Assembly (NCBI GenBank): GCA_011389515.1
Contig: JAABUA010000006.1
Location: 1 to 64,000, forward strand
Source of the DNA: Desulfobacteraceae bacterium
GTDB taxonomy: Bacteria > Desulfobacterota > Desulfobacteria > Desulfobacterales > Desulfosalsimonadaceae
Direction: 5' to 3'
Length of the DNA stretch: 64,000 nucleotides
Positions 35,122 through 44,170 of this stretch are shown in pieces. Position numbers and translations under genes: made by a program. The stretch's first letter is position 1. Every line of letters starts with the position of its first letter. A model generated the notes under the pieces. The model saw only the letters and a program-made list of their open reading frames with translations, made no database searches and had not been told where the DNA came from.

Positions 35122-35865
35122 ATGGGAACAACATACGGAACGCTCTATGGGATCGGCGTTGGACCGGGCGACCCGGACCACATGACGTTAAAAGCGGTAA
35201 AGGTGCTTTCCAGCGTGGACGTCATCTTCACGGCGAGTTCCACAAAAAACAGCCACAGCCTGGCGGTGCAGATTGCCGCGCCGCATATTCCAAAAAAGAC
35301 CCCTGTGCAAAAAATTGCCTTTCCCATGTGCAAGGATATGGCAGTGCTGGAAGCCGCATGGGAGAAAAACGCACAGATTGTTGCGCAAACGCTTGCGCAG
35401 GGGAAAAATGCCGCATTCTTGACTCTCGGAGACTGTCTTACTTACTCTACCTATGGGTATCTTGCCCGGCACATCCGGCGGTTGGTACCCGAGATAATGC
35501 TGGTGGCGGTTCCGGGAATCACTTCTTACCAGGCAGCCGCGGCCAGGACCAATCGGCAGTTGGTTGAAGGGGAGGAATCGCTTGTAATAATGTCTGGTGT
35601 AAAGGGCGGCCACCGGTTCCGTGATATTGCCAATCACACGGAAAACGCGGTCTTTCTGAAAGCCTACAGGAATGTGTCCGATATCTGCCTGGCGCTCAGT
35701 GAAAACGGCTGGGCAGAAGACAGTGTTGGGGTAGTCAGCTGCGGGCTTCCCGAGGAACGGGTGGTTAACGATCTGTCTGATTTTAAAGAATCGCAGCCGG
35801 ATTACTGGACGTTGATTCTGGCCGGCCGTAAAAAGGGGCTGAAACCCAATGCACAGGAAAAGTAA
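35122..35865 (+). CDS. cbiL: Precorrin-2 / cobalt-factor II C20-methyltransferase
   Basis: An SAM-dependent methyltransferase of the CobI/CbiL kind that adds the C-20 methyl group. Signatures are GTLYGIGVGPGDPDHMTLKA at the N-terminus, LTLGDCLTYSTYGYL and VPGITSYQAAAARTNRQLVE. The 247-residue length is usual. A strong AGGAG ribosome site precedes the ATG. Overlaps the next gene by 17 bases. Confidence 0.94.
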   Translation: MGTTYGTLYGIGVGPGDPDHMTLKAVKVLSSVDVIFTASSTKNSHSLAVQIAAPHIPKKTPVQKIAFPMCKDMAVLEAAWEKNAQIVAQTLAQGKNAAFLTLGDCLTYSTYGYLARHIRRLVPEIMLVAVPGITSYQAAAARTNRQLVEGEESLVIMSGVKGGHRFRDIANHTENAVFLKAYRNVSDICLALSENGWAEDSVGVVSCGLPEERVVNDLSDFKESQPDYWTLILAGRKKGLKPNAQEK

Positions 35866-36901
35866 GCCGAATTACCGGAGGCTTGCGCTGTCGGTGCTGT
35901 TGTCTGTTGTGCTCGTGGTCGTGGGATTGGTGTGGATCGATGCCATGGACGGGGCAGCGGTATTTAAGCGATTGGTGATACCGCTGGCGCGGCTTTGCGT
36001 GTTTATCGGAATCGGCCTTGTGATCGCCCAGGTAATTGAGGCAAAGGGTTGGACAAAGCAGTTGGGGGTGATTGCCCGGCCTTTGTTTTCTTTTGCAAAC
36101 CTGGGGCAGCGCTGTAGTGCGTCCTTTTCTGCGGCATTTTTTTCAGGAGTGACAGCCAATGCCATGCTGGTCGATTTTCATCAGGAAGAAAAAATAACAA
36201 AGCAGCAAATGTTTCTGACCAATTTTATCAACCAGTTCCCGGCGTATTTTCTTCATTTGCCGACCACCTTTTTCGTGGTGGTCTCCATCACCAAAACTGC
36301 CGGGCTCCTCTATTTTGGATTGACGTTTGCGGCTGTTGTCCTACGAACCATAATTTTTGTTATATACGGCCGATTTTTTGTCAAGCCGGCAAGTTCGCAC
36401 AATGAAAGTGACTCTGCCGGAAAAACCTATAAACAAAAGAAAAAGACGACGGATGCCTGGCAGGCTATAAAAACGCGTCTCCCCGCGCGATATGTCGGTA
36501 TTTTATATTACCTGGTGCCAATCTATGTTTCCATTGCATTGTTAACGGCCATGGGAGCATTTGATGCTTTGAGAGATATTATGGCCGACCGGCTCACGGT
36601 TGAATTTGTTCCGGTGGAAGCGTTGTCCGTGGTTATTTTGAGCTTTGTGGCGGAGTTCACGTCCGGGTTTGCGGCGGCGGGCGCGTTGCTTGACCAGGGT
36701 GTGATTACTGTTAAGGAGACTGTGCTGGCCTTGATCGCAGGAAACATCCTCGCTTTTCCGGTAAGGGCGCTGCGGCATCAGCTGCCACGGTATATGGGGG
36801 TCTTTTCGCCGAAAATGGGATTGCAGCTGCTCTTAATGGGGCAGTTTTTTCGGATCGTGAGCCTGATTGCGGTGGCTTTGGTTTATTATTTCGTGGCGTG
36901 A
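35849..36901 (+). CDS. Gate-domain (nucleoside recognition family) membrane protein in the cobalamin operon
   Basis: A 350-residue polytopic inner-membrane protein with about eight hydrophobic segments and two copies of the Gate/nucleoside-recognition pattern (SFSAAFFSGVTANAMLVDF, and SFVAEFTSGFAAAGALLDQG). A charged cytoplasmic loop lies near residues 175-205. The family is linked to nucleoside or spore-maturation transport-like functions but its cargo is mostly unknown. Its position between cbiL and cbiD, under the B12 riboswitch, suggests movement of a cobamide precursor, lower-ligand base or nucleoside, or a metal. Another Gate-domain protein is encoded at 52776-53756. Confidence 0.75.
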   Translation: MHRKSKPNYRRLALSVLLSVVLVVVGLVWIDAMDGAAVFKRLVIPLARLCVFIGIGLVIAQVIEAKGWTKQLGVIARPLFSFANLGQRCSASFSAAFFSGVTANAMLVDFHQEEKITKQQMFLTNFINQFPAYFLHLPTTFFVVVSITKTAGLLYFGLTFAAVVLRTIIFVIYGRFFVKPASSHNESDSAGKTYKQKKKTTDAWQAIKTRLPARYVGILYYLVPIYVSIALLTAMGAFDALRDIMADRLTVEFVPVEALSVVILSFVAEFTSGFAAAGALLDQGVITVKETVLALIAGNILAFPVRALRHQLPRYMGVFSPKMGLQLLLMGQFFRIVSLIAVALVYYFVA

Positions 36902-37420
36902 GGGATTCGCAGATATGGGTTAGGATTTTGGACGCCATAGTTTTCTTGGCCAGGTGCGGGAGCGGGTGGGTTGATGATGATATCCTTAGCAACTGCGGGT
37001 TTTGCTCCATTTCACCAAGAGAGATCACCAATACCACCCTTCTCATTAGTCCGGGATTCAGAGCAGTGGGGGACGTTCTATACAGGGTACGATGGTTGAT
37101 ATAAAATTGAAATTTTCTAAGACGGGTGGGGGGCATTGACTGGAGCAACATTGGGAGGACGCGGTAGACAAATCATGGCGAAGATTAGCATGGCACCCTG
37201 AATTGTTTGAGCCCGAAGGGCGAGTTTTCAGGGTGCGCTAATCGAGTCATTGATTTGTCACCGTGGACTCACAGTTGATACAGGCAATGCCCCCCGGCCG
37301 GCTTGGAAAATACCCTTTTTCTCTCAGAATCTCAGGGACACATAAGCATGCTGCTGCAAGCCTTGATCTTGAACAATTTACATAGTCGCTTATTGCGGTT
37401 TTAAGAATGGAATTTAGGCA
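36902..37420. other. Non-coding gap in the cobalamin operon containing a large inverted repeat
   Basis: 519 bases split the operon between the Gate-domain gene and cbiD. The first about 220 bases hold no convincing gene; the short frames there have no ribosome site. A 168-bp hairpin element follows at 37128-37295. The last 125 bases lead to cbiD without a clear second B12 riboswitch or promoter. The gap is unusual because neighbouring cbi genes otherwise mostly overlap or lie within a few dozen bases. Confidence 0.55.
37128..37295. repeat. 168-bp imperfect palindrome (MITE-like or structured RNA)
   Basis: Nested complementary blocks run inwards from both ends: GGGGGGCATTG (37128-37138) with CAATGCCCCCC (37285-37295); GACAAATCA (37167-37175) with TGATTTGTC (37251-37259); GATTAGC (37183-37189) with GCTAATC (37237-37243); GCACCCTGAA (37193-37202) with TTCAGGGTGC (37227-37236); and GCCC-GAA-GGGC at the tip. 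There is no coding frame. It could be a miniature transposable element or a stable RNA hairpin between operon segments. Confidence 0.7.
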
Positions 37421-38536
37421 GTGACCAACACCCGCACATCGAAAAAACGATTACGATCCGGGTTCACCACGGGTACGGCAGCCGCTGCCGCCGCCAAAGC
37501 GGCACTGTACGTGCTTGCCGGGAAAAGTGTGCCATTGGTTGTTTCAATCCGGTTGTTGACCGATGCCTGGTTGGACATAAAAGTTCACGAATGTGTAAGC
37601 GGTATAGATGAAAACGGAAAACCTTATGCATTGTGTACGGTTATAAAAGACGCCGGCGATGACCCGGACGTGACCAACCGGGCTGAGATCGGTTCGAAGG
37701 TGTGGTTTACCGATGATCCGGACAATATTTCCATTACAGGCGGTACAGGGGTCGGCACGATCACCCGGCCGGGGCTGGAGCTTCCTCCCGGTGAGCCGGC
37801 CATAAATCCCGGGCCCCGGCAGATGATCTGCGAGGCGGTAAATGATGTTCGCAATCGAAAAGGAATTAAAAAAGGCGTTCATGTTGAAATCTTTGTGCCA
37901 TGCGGTGAAGAGATCGCAAAAAAGACATTGAACGCCCGCCTGGGAATCGTCGGGGGAATATCCATACTCGGGACCACCGGGGTAGTCACCCCCATGTCGC
38001 ACGAGGCCTATATCGCGACCATCGAAGCAGGACTTTCTGTTGCAAAGGCGACCGGGATCGATACCGTGGTGCTGACCACCGGACGGCGGAGCGAGCGCCA
38101 TGCCATGGGCTTTTTGCCGGATATGGCCGAGGAGGCATTTATCCAGATCGGGGATTATTTCAGCAGGTCAATCGAGTTGGCCGTTGAAAAAGGGCTGCAG
38201 AAAGTCATCCTGGCCGCTTTTTTCGGAAAGGCCGTTAAAATGGCGCAAGGGGCGGGGCATACCCATGCAAGAACGTCAAGGTTGTCGATGGCTCATCTGG
38301 CAAGGGTTGTGGCAGGTGCCGGGGGTGATGGTGAGGTAATTGCCAACGCGAACACGGCAAGGGAAGCCTTTTTTATTATCGAGAAAGAGTGTCCTGTTAT
38401 CCTTGATATTATTGCAAGCCAGGCAGCTGAAAATGCGCTCGGGTTTTCAGGAGGCGGCATAAGCGTTCGGATGATCCTGTTTGATTTCAGCGGAAAGGTT
38501 GCAGCGGATAAAACAATTGAAAAGGAAAACCTATGA
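37421..38536 (+). CDS. cbiD: Cobalt-precorrin-5B C1-methyltransferase
   Basis: CbiD methylates C-1 in the anaerobic cobalamin route and is a marker of the early-cobalt pathway. The 371-residue protein opens with the signature RLRSGFTTGTAAAAAAKAAL and continues with DDPDVTNRAEIGSKV, ISILGTTGVVTPMSHEAYIA and FFGKAVKMAQGAGHTHARTS. The start codon is GTG at 37421 with only a weak AGG ribosome site. It ends in an ATGA overlap with the fusion gene. Confidence 0.95.
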   Translation: MTNTRTSKKRLRSGFTTGTAAAAAAKAALYVLAGKSVPLVVSIRLLTDAWLDIKVHECVSGIDENGKPYALCTVIKDAGDDPDVTNRAEIGSKVWFTDDPDNISITGGTGVGTITRPGLELPPGEPAINPGPRQMICEAVNDVRNRKGIKKGVHVEIFVPCGEEIAKKTLNARLGIVGGISILGTTGVVTPMSHEAYIATIEAGLSVAKATGIDTVVLTTGRRSERHAMGFLPDMAEEAFIQIGDYFSRSIELAVEKGLQKVILAAFFGKAVKMAQGAGHTHARTSRLSMAHLARVVAGAGGDGEVIANANTAREAFFIIEKECPVILDIIASQAAENALGFSGGGISVRMILFDFSGKVAADKTIEKENL

Positions 38537-40566
38537 ATACCGTTGATGTAATCGGCGTGGGATTGGGGTATGCCGATATAACTGAAAAGTACCATGAAAT
38601 TATCGCGCGCGCCGACGTTTTGGTGGGGGGGAGGCGACATCTCGGCTGGTTTGCAAAAACTTCAGCTGAAAAACGAGAAATCACAAGCCCGTTAGATGAA
38701 GTGATAGAAGATATCTGCCGGTGGCGCAAAGACCGGCGCGTGGTGGTTCTGGCCAGCGGCGACCCGCTGTTTTATGGTATCGGCGAAACCCTCGTTTCGC
38801 TGCTGGGAGAAGAAAACATAGACATCCATCCCAATGTCTCGGTTATGGCCGCTTCTTTCGCCCGGATCGGGCGAACATGGAAGGATGCCACAGTCGTGAG
38901 CATGCATGGCCGAAGCAACACCACCGAACTCGTTACGGCACTTGCTCAAAGACGGCCCGTTTTTGTATTTACGGATCACAAGAATACTCCGGCAGAGATA
39001 GCACGTTTCGCTTTGGAGCATGCACCGGACCGGCGAATGTATATTCTGGAACAGCTTGGGGAAGAAGATGAGAAACTGAAAGTGATGACCCCGGCAGAAG
39101 CGGCATCAGGCCATGATTTTGCCTCGCCAAATGCCGTGATCTTTTTGCCGGGTGAAAATAAGTTGGTGATAGATGAAAGATTGCCATGCCGGCAATATTT
39201 TGGAAACCCGGACAATGCGTTTTCCCATGACGCGGGGATGATCACCAAGGAGGAAATCCGTGCCATCTCGATTGCAAAGCTTCGCCTTGCACCGCACCAT
39301 GTGCTGTGGGATCTTGGCGCCGGAAGCGGGGCTGTTGCCATCGAAGCGGCACCTTTGTTAACGGCCGGCCGGGTCGTGGCCGTTGAAAAGAATATGGGGC
39401 GTATAAAAAATATTCATGACAATACCCGCCGGTTCAATTCTCAAAATATTGAGGTCCACCATTTGAAGCTGCCCGAAGGGATCGAGACGCTTCCAGACCC
39501 GGACCGGGTATTTATCGGAGGCGGGGGAAAGGATCTTCCAGAGATTATTTTCAAGGCCGCAGCCCGGCTTGCGCCGGGAGGGCGCATGGTTGTCAACGCC
39601 GTGGTTCTGGAGACGGTTGCCGCGTCTTTAATTGAAATAAAAAAGCTGGGTTTTGATGTCAATCTGATCAGCGTGCAGGTTTCCATGGGGATGGAAATGC
39701 CTTCGGGGACACGGCTCGACGCAAAAAACCCGGTTTATATCATTTCCGCGGACAAACCGGCCGAATGGTGCGCTGAAACGGATGATGATCAGGAAAGAAG
39801 GTTTCCGGTAGAATTTGTTGGGGCCGGCCCCGGTGATCCTGAGCTTATTACCATCAAGGGACAAAGAGCGCTTCAAAAGGCAGGCCTGATCGTCTATGCG
39901 GGGTCGCTGGTCCCCGATGCCGTTCTTGCGTGGTCAGATCGTGGAGTCGAGTTAAAAAACAGCGCCGGCATGAACCTTGACGACATTGTTGAATCCATGG
40001 AACAGGGCTACCTTGCCGGCAGGCGTGTCGTTCGGCTTCACTCGGGGGACCCGAGTCTTTTTGGCGCAATCTCCGAACAGATGAATGCCCTGGAGCAAAA
40101 AGGGGTTCCGTTTTCAGTAATTCCCGGAGTGACGGCTGCGTTTGCGGCGGCAAGCGCGCTTCAGGCCGAATACACCGTGCCGGAAAAGACCCAGACCCTG
40201 ATTTTGACCCGTGCTGAAGGCCGTACACCCGTTCCGGAGTCAGAAAGTCTCGCGCTTTTAGCTGCCCATGGTGCTGCCATGGCAATTTATTTATCGGCCG
40301 GTCTTGCCCAAAGCGTGGAAAAAACCCTTGTGGCGGCTTATGGCATAGATGCACCGGTTGCTGTGGTATCAAAGGCCTCACGGCCGGATGAACTTGTGAT
40401 TCGGACAACGGCCGGCAATCTTTCAAAATCGATGGCTGATAATGACATCCGTTCGACGGCCCTGATTATTACAGGCCCTGCGCTTGGCGAAAACAGGGGA
40501 GTTAATGCCGTCTCGAAACTCTATGACAAAACATTCACTCACGGCTGCAGGAAAGGGATCATATGA
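38533..40566 (+). CDS. Triple fusion CbiE-CbiT-CbiF (C5, C15 and C11 methyltransferases)
   Basis: A 677-residue protein joining three enzymes. Residues about 1-205 are CbiE (MNTVDVIGVGLGYADITEKY, SGDPLFYGIGETLVSLLGEE); about 215-410 are CbiT, the C-15 methylase/decarboxylase, with its Rossmann motif LWDLGAGSGAVAIEAAPLL; and about 425-677 are CbiF/CobM, the C-11 methylase (PVEFVGAGPGDPELITIKG, LHSGDPSLFGAISEQM, PGVTAAFAAASAL). CbiE-CbiT fusion is common (CobL); adding CbiF to the same chain is less usual and would put consecutive-stage enzymes in one particle. ATGA overlaps at both ends. Confidence 0.93.
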   Translation: MNTVDVIGVGLGYADITEKYHEIIARADVLVGGRRHLGWFAKTSAEKREITSPLDEVIEDICRWRKDRRVVVLASGDPLFYGIGETLVSLLGEENIDIHPNVSVMAASFARIGRTWKDATVVSMHGRSNTTELVTALAQRRPVFVFTDHKNTPAEIARFALEHAPDRRMYILEQLGEEDEKLKVMTPAEAASGHDFASPNAVIFLPGENKLVIDERLPCRQYFGNPDNAFSHDAGMITKEEIRAISIAKLRLAPHHVLWDLGAGSGAVAIEAAPLLTAGRVVAVEKNMGRIKNIHDNTRRFNSQNIEVHHLKLPEGIETLPDPDRVFIGGGGKDLPEIIFKAAARLAPGGRMVVNAVVLETVAASLIEIKKLGFDVNLISVQVSMGMEMPSGTRLDAKNPVYIISADKPAEWCAETDDDQERRFPVEFVGAGPGDPELITIKGQRALQKAGLIVYAGSLVPDAVLAWSDRGVELKNSAGMNLDDIVESMEQGYLAGRRVVRLHSGDPSLFGAISEQMNALEQKGVPFSVIPGVTAAFAAASALQAEYTVPEKTQTLILTRAEGRTPVPESESLALLAAHGAAMAIYLSAGLAQSVEKTLVAAYGIDAPVAVVSKASRPDELVIRTTAGNLSKSMADNDIRSTALIITGPALGENRGVNAVSKLYDKTFTHGCRKGII

Positions 40567-41600
40567 CGGCACCGCAAACCATTGCCCTCTGGGCCATTAC
40601 CCCGGATGGCGCTTCCATTGCGGCGGTGTTAGCCAAAAAGCTATCCAATGCAACCGTTTTCATTGGAAGCGGCGTATCGGCACCACCTGCCGGAGCCAGG
40701 GGGTTTGCCTCGCTCGCCGACGCGGTGGTTTGTGCGTTTAAAAATTATGATGCGCATGTTTTTATCATGGCTGCCGGCATCGTCGTTCGCATGATTGCGC
40801 CGCATATCGATACAAAGCAGACGGACCCGGCCGTGGTCGTGGTCGATGACGCGGGGCAGTTCGCCATCAGCCTGCTTTCGGGACACGCAAAAGGAGCAAA
40901 CAGCCTGGCGGGGCTGGTGGCCCAGTTTATCGGGGCAATGCCGGTGGTTACCACGGCAACGGATAATGCAGGCGTCCCCGCCATCGACCTGTTAGCGGAA
41001 GTTCACGGCCTTGTTATTGAAAACCCTGAGACGGTTAAGGTCATCTCCATGGCGTTTCTTACCGGCAGGCGGGTGTGGCGGCACGACCCCTGGGGGATAC
41101 TCGAAGATTCACTTGAAGGGTATGCCGCAAAGGGCGTCATGAAAGACGACACACCGGGGATCTTTATCGATCATGTTGTCAAAGATCTTCCAAAAAATGT
41201 GCTGATTGCCAGGCCGCCAACCCTTGCTGTAGGCATGGGGTGCAACAGCGAAACCAATGCAGACGAGCTGATATGCGCGGTCCAGGCGGTATTTGACCAA
41301 TATTGCCTGTCTACTTCAAGTATCAGCCATTTTGCCACAATTATGAAAAAATTGGACGAACCCGGAATGATCGAGATGGCCGCTTACTTTGACCGGCCAT
41401 TGATCGGTTTTACCAAAGAGGAACTCCAGGCTGTTCAAAACGTTCCCACCCCTTCTGACATAGTAAACAAACACATGGGAGTTACAAGCGTATGCGAAGC
41501 AGCGGCGATGCTGTCAATGAAAACAAATACCCTGTTGGTGCCCAAGCAGAAAACAAAAAACACGACCCTGGCTGTGGCGGCAAAGCCCTATATGTTGTAG
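40563..41600 (+). CDS. cbiG: Cobalt-precorrin-5A hydrolase
   Basis: CbiG opens the delta-lactone of cobalt-precorrin-5A and expels the two-carbon fragment as acetaldehyde, a step specific to the anaerobic route. The 345-residue protein shows FIMAAGIVVRMIAPHIDTK, VVVDDAGQFAISLLSGHAKG and, in the C-terminal domain, LAVGMGCNSETNADEL and GFTKEELQAV. Its last 109 bases overlap the start of cbiH in another frame. Confidence 0.93.
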   Translation: MTAPQTIALWAITPDGASIAAVLAKKLSNATVFIGSGVSAPPAGARGFASLADAVVCAFKNYDAHVFIMAAGIVVRMIAPHIDTKQTDPAVVVVDDAGQFAISLLSGHAKGANSLAGLVAQFIGAMPVVTTATDNAGVPAIDLLAEVHGLVIENPETVKVISMAFLTGRRVWRHDPWGILEDSLEGYAAKGVMKDDTPGIFIDHVVKDLPKNVLIARPPTLAVGMGCNSETNADELICAVQAVFDQYCLSTSSISHFATIMKKLDEPGMIEMAAYFDRPLIGFTKEELQAVQNVPTPSDIVNKHMGVTSVCEAAAMLSMKTNTLLVPKQKTKNTTLAVAAKPYML

Positions 41601-42355
41601 GCATTGGCCCTGGCGGCATTGCACACATGTCCGGGCGGGCCAGGGATGCAATTAAATGTGCTGACACGATTGCCGGATACACCACCTATATTGATCTTGT
41701 CCGCCCCCTTATCGATGGGAAAACCATTATCTCAACAGGTATGCAAAAGGAAGTGGACCGCGTGTGGCAGGTGATCAAAGCAGCTGAAAAAGGAGCTTCG
41801 TGCGCACTTGTCTGTAGCGGTGATCCTGGTATTTACGCCATGGCGGGCCTGGTTTTCGAACTTTGCCGGTCAAATAATATTGCCGCCGGCAATGGCACCG
41901 ATGAGCTAATGATAGAAGTGATCCCCGGTGTGCCGGCCCTGTGCGCAGGCGCCGCGCTGCTGGGTGCTCCGCTGATGCATGATTTTGCGTCGATCAGTTT
42001 GAGCGATCTGCTCACCCCCTGGGAATTAATAGAAAAACGAATACATGCGGCCGCGATGGCCGACTTTGTGATCGCTTTTTACAACCCGAAGAGCAAAAAG
42101 CGAAACTGGCAGCTCGATGCGGCCAAAAAAATTCTGCTCAAACACCGGTCCGGAGATACGCCGGTGGGACTGGTAACTTCTGCCATGCGGGACAATCAAA
42201 GCGTCCATCTTTGCACCCTGGAAAATCTGGATACCGGGCGGGTTGGAATGCAGACAATCGTCTTTGTGGGCAACGAATCCACATTTATCTACGATGGCCG
42301 CATGGTCACCCCGCGTGGGTATGACAACCGGTACAACCTGGAACAGGCAGGCTGA
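41492..42355 (+). CDS. cbiH: Precorrin-3B / cobalt-factor III C17-methyltransferase
   Basis: Ring-contracting C-17 methylase. Visible motifs are ALYVVGIGPGGIAHMSGRA, CSGDPGIYAMAGLVFEL, VIPGVPALCAGAALLGAPLM and DFVIAFYNPKSKKRNWQL. The enzyme core begins at about residue 32; the only in-frame ATG is at 41492, so the protein carries an N-terminal extension encoded within the end of cbiG. There is no alternative ATG or GTG nearer the core. It joins cbiB through a TGATG overlap. Confidence 0.93.
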   Translation: MRSSGDAVNENKYPVGAQAENKKHDPGCGGKALYVVGIGPGGIAHMSGRARDAIKCADTIAGYTTYIDLVRPLIDGKTIISTGMQKEVDRVWQVIKAAEKGASCALVCSGDPGIYAMAGLVFELCRSNNIAAGNGTDELMIEVIPGVPALCAGAALLGAPLMHDFASISLSDLLTPWELIEKRIHAAAMADFVIAFYNPKSKKRNWQLDAAKKILLKHRSGDTPVGLVTSAMRDNQSVHLCTLENLDTGRVGMQTIVFVGNESTFIYDGRMVTPRGYDNRYNLEQAG

Positions 42356-43341
42356 TGATTGAATGCATGGTCATATTGGCAGCGGCACTTCTGCTTGACA
42401 TCCTCCTGGGTGACCCCGTGTACCGCCTGCATCCGGTCCGGCTCATGGGGCATCTGATTGCGTGGATTGAAAAGATTCTTTTCAGAACCGGCAATATCGG
42501 TTTGGCAGGTGGCGGGGTGTTGTTTGCAGGTTCTGTGGTGGGCGTCCTCGGCGTCTTTTTGGTTTTAACGATGCTTTGGCATGTCTTTCCAATTGCCGGA
42601 ATACTGGTTTTTGTCTTTGTTTTGTATTCATGCATCGGGTTTATGGACATGTTTCATCATGCCGTCCCCGTTAAATGGGCTTTGGAATCTGGTGATATCG
42701 ATAAAGCCCGGGCGCTTTTGCAGCGGATCGTGGGGCGGGATACCGCCCAGCTCGACAAGGAGGGAATAGCCCGTGCGGCCGTGGAGACCGTGGCAGAAAA
42801 CTTCGTGGACGGTTTTCTGGCAGTAATATTCTGGTTTGCGATAGGCGGGTTTCTGGCTTATGCCCTGGGTTTGCCCGCAGCACCGGTTGCCACCGGGTTT
42901 GCCCTTATATACCGCGTGGTCAATACGCTCGATGCCATGGTCGGTTATCGAAACGAGCGGTATAAGTATTTCGGGACGATTTCAGCGCGCAGTGACGATG
43001 TTCTTAATTTTATCCCTGCGCGCCTTTCCATCCCCGTGATTGCCGTTACTGCCGCTATTACCGGACTGAAGGCGTTCAATTGTGTGAAGATCGGATTTCG
43101 AGACCGGCTCAATCATGTTTCCCCAAATGCCGGCCATGCCGAAAGCTGCGTTGCCGGAGCACTTGGCATCCGTCTGGGTGGACCGGTCGCCTATCCCCAT
43201 AAAAAGGTTGAAAAACCGTGGATGGGAGATGCAATCCACGATATCGGGCCCGTTCATATTCATCATGCGTGTGTGCTGATTTTCTTTGCCGGGTGGATTG
43301 CGATTCTGCCGGTAATTTTTCTCTTTTCCATCTTTGTTTAG
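42355..43341 (+). CDS. cbiB: Adenosylcobinamide-phosphate synthase
   Basis: Membrane protein that attaches (R)-1-amino-2-propanol phosphate to adenosylcobyrate. The 328-residue sequence has ALLLDILLGDPVYRLHPVRL at the N-terminus, several membrane helices, RAAVETVAENFVDGFLAVIF and the late HVSPNAGHAESCVAGALG and PWMGDAIHDI blocks, all characteristic of CbiB. A 55-base gap separates it from cobS. Confidence 0.94.
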   Translation: MIECMVILAAALLLDILLGDPVYRLHPVRLMGHLIAWIEKILFRTGNIGLAGGGVLFAGSVVGVLGVFLVLTMLWHVFPIAGILVFVFVLYSCIGFMDMFHHAVPVKWALESGDIDKARALLQRIVGRDTAQLDKEGIARAAVETVAENFVDGFLAVIFWFAIGGFLAYALGLPAAPVATGFALIYRVVNTLDAMVGYRNERYKYFGTISARSDDVLNFIPARLSIPVIAVTAAITGLKAFNCVKIGFRDRLNHVSPNAGHAESCVAGALGIRLGGPVAYPHKKVEKPWMGDAIHDIGPVHIHHACVLIFFAGWIAILPVIFLFSIFV

Positions 43342-43396
43342 CGGTCAGGCAGTGGAGGGTTATGATTGTGAAAATTTTTATAAGGCAGGTTAAACC

Positions 43397-44170
43397 ATGA
43401 AAAACAATACACCATCTTCTTGGATCAAGCCCCTGGTCGCGGCGCTTCAGTTTCTGACCATCATACCGATTCCCATTACGGTGTCGAAAGTCGATATGGA
43501 ACGGTCGCTCCCCTGGTTCCCGTTGGCAGGCCTGGTTACCGGGTCGATGGCCGCTGCCGCTTTTGTCCATGCCCATCTTTTTGGCCTGCCCCCCATGATG
43601 GCCGGGCTGGTCGGGGTGCTGGTCCTTTCCGCTTCAAACGGGTTTTTTCATCTTGACGGCATTGCCGATACAGCAGACGGGTTTCTCAGTTCGCGGCCAA
43701 AAGCCAGGATTCTCGAGATCATGCGAGACAGCCGGATCGGGACCATGGGTGTGGTGGGGCTTTTTTTTATCCTGGGCCTCAAATGGTCGGGTCTTGCGGC
43801 CATGGTGCCGGGGGTCGGCTGGCGCGCGCTGGTAATTGCCGCCGTGGTGGCACGCTGCGCGCAGGTATTTACGCTTACAATGATGCCGTATGCAAGAAAG
43901 GAAGGTGGACTGGCCTCTGTTTTTCTTAAAACGCATATCCCTGCGCACATGGCAATGGTCTTTGTATCCGGCCTGCTCTTGTCTGCCATTCTGGCGGGAG
44001 TGCCCGGAATTTTTGCCGTTTTGGCATCCATTGCCGCGGCGGTTGCCTTTAACTTCTGGTGTCTCAAAAAAATCGACGGCATGACCGGCGATACCGTGGG
44101 GGCGCTCACCGAAATCGTCGAAACAATCGTGCTGTGCACCATGGCCGTTGTCATATTGGGAGGGGTATGA
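43397..44170 (+). CDS. cobS: Adenosylcobinamide-GDP ribazoletransferase (cobalamin synthase)
   Basis: Joins adenosylcobinamide-GDP to alpha-ribazole or its phosphate, closing the lower loop. The 257-residue membrane protein has LVAALQFLTIIPIP, WFPLAGLVTG and the catalytic aspartate-rich motif NGFFHLDGIADTADGFLSS, then ILEIMRDSRIGTMGVVG. Ends with an ATGA overlap into cbiR. Confidence 0.94.
   Translation: MKNNTPSSWIKPLVAALQFLTIIPIPITVSKVDMERSLPWFPLAGLVTGSMAAAAFVHAHLFGLPPMMAGLVGVLVLSASNGFFHLDGIADTADGFLSSRPKARILEIMRDSRIGTMGVVGLFFILGLKWSGLAAMVPGVGWRALVIAAVVARCAQVFTLTMMPYARKEGGLASVFLKTHIPAHMAMVFVSGLLLSAILAGVPGIFAVLASIAAAVAFNFWCLKKIDGMTGDTVGALTEIVETIVLCTMAVVILGGV

Noticed and set aside
36898-37151. 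Short frames on both strands in the cobalamin gap
   Set aside because: No ribosome sites, no family pattern and they overlap each other; treated as non-coding.
37296-37420. Possible second cobalamin riboswitch ahead of cbiD
   Set aside because: I looked for the B12 box and the core hairpins and found neither; the sequence is ordinary AT-rich spacer.
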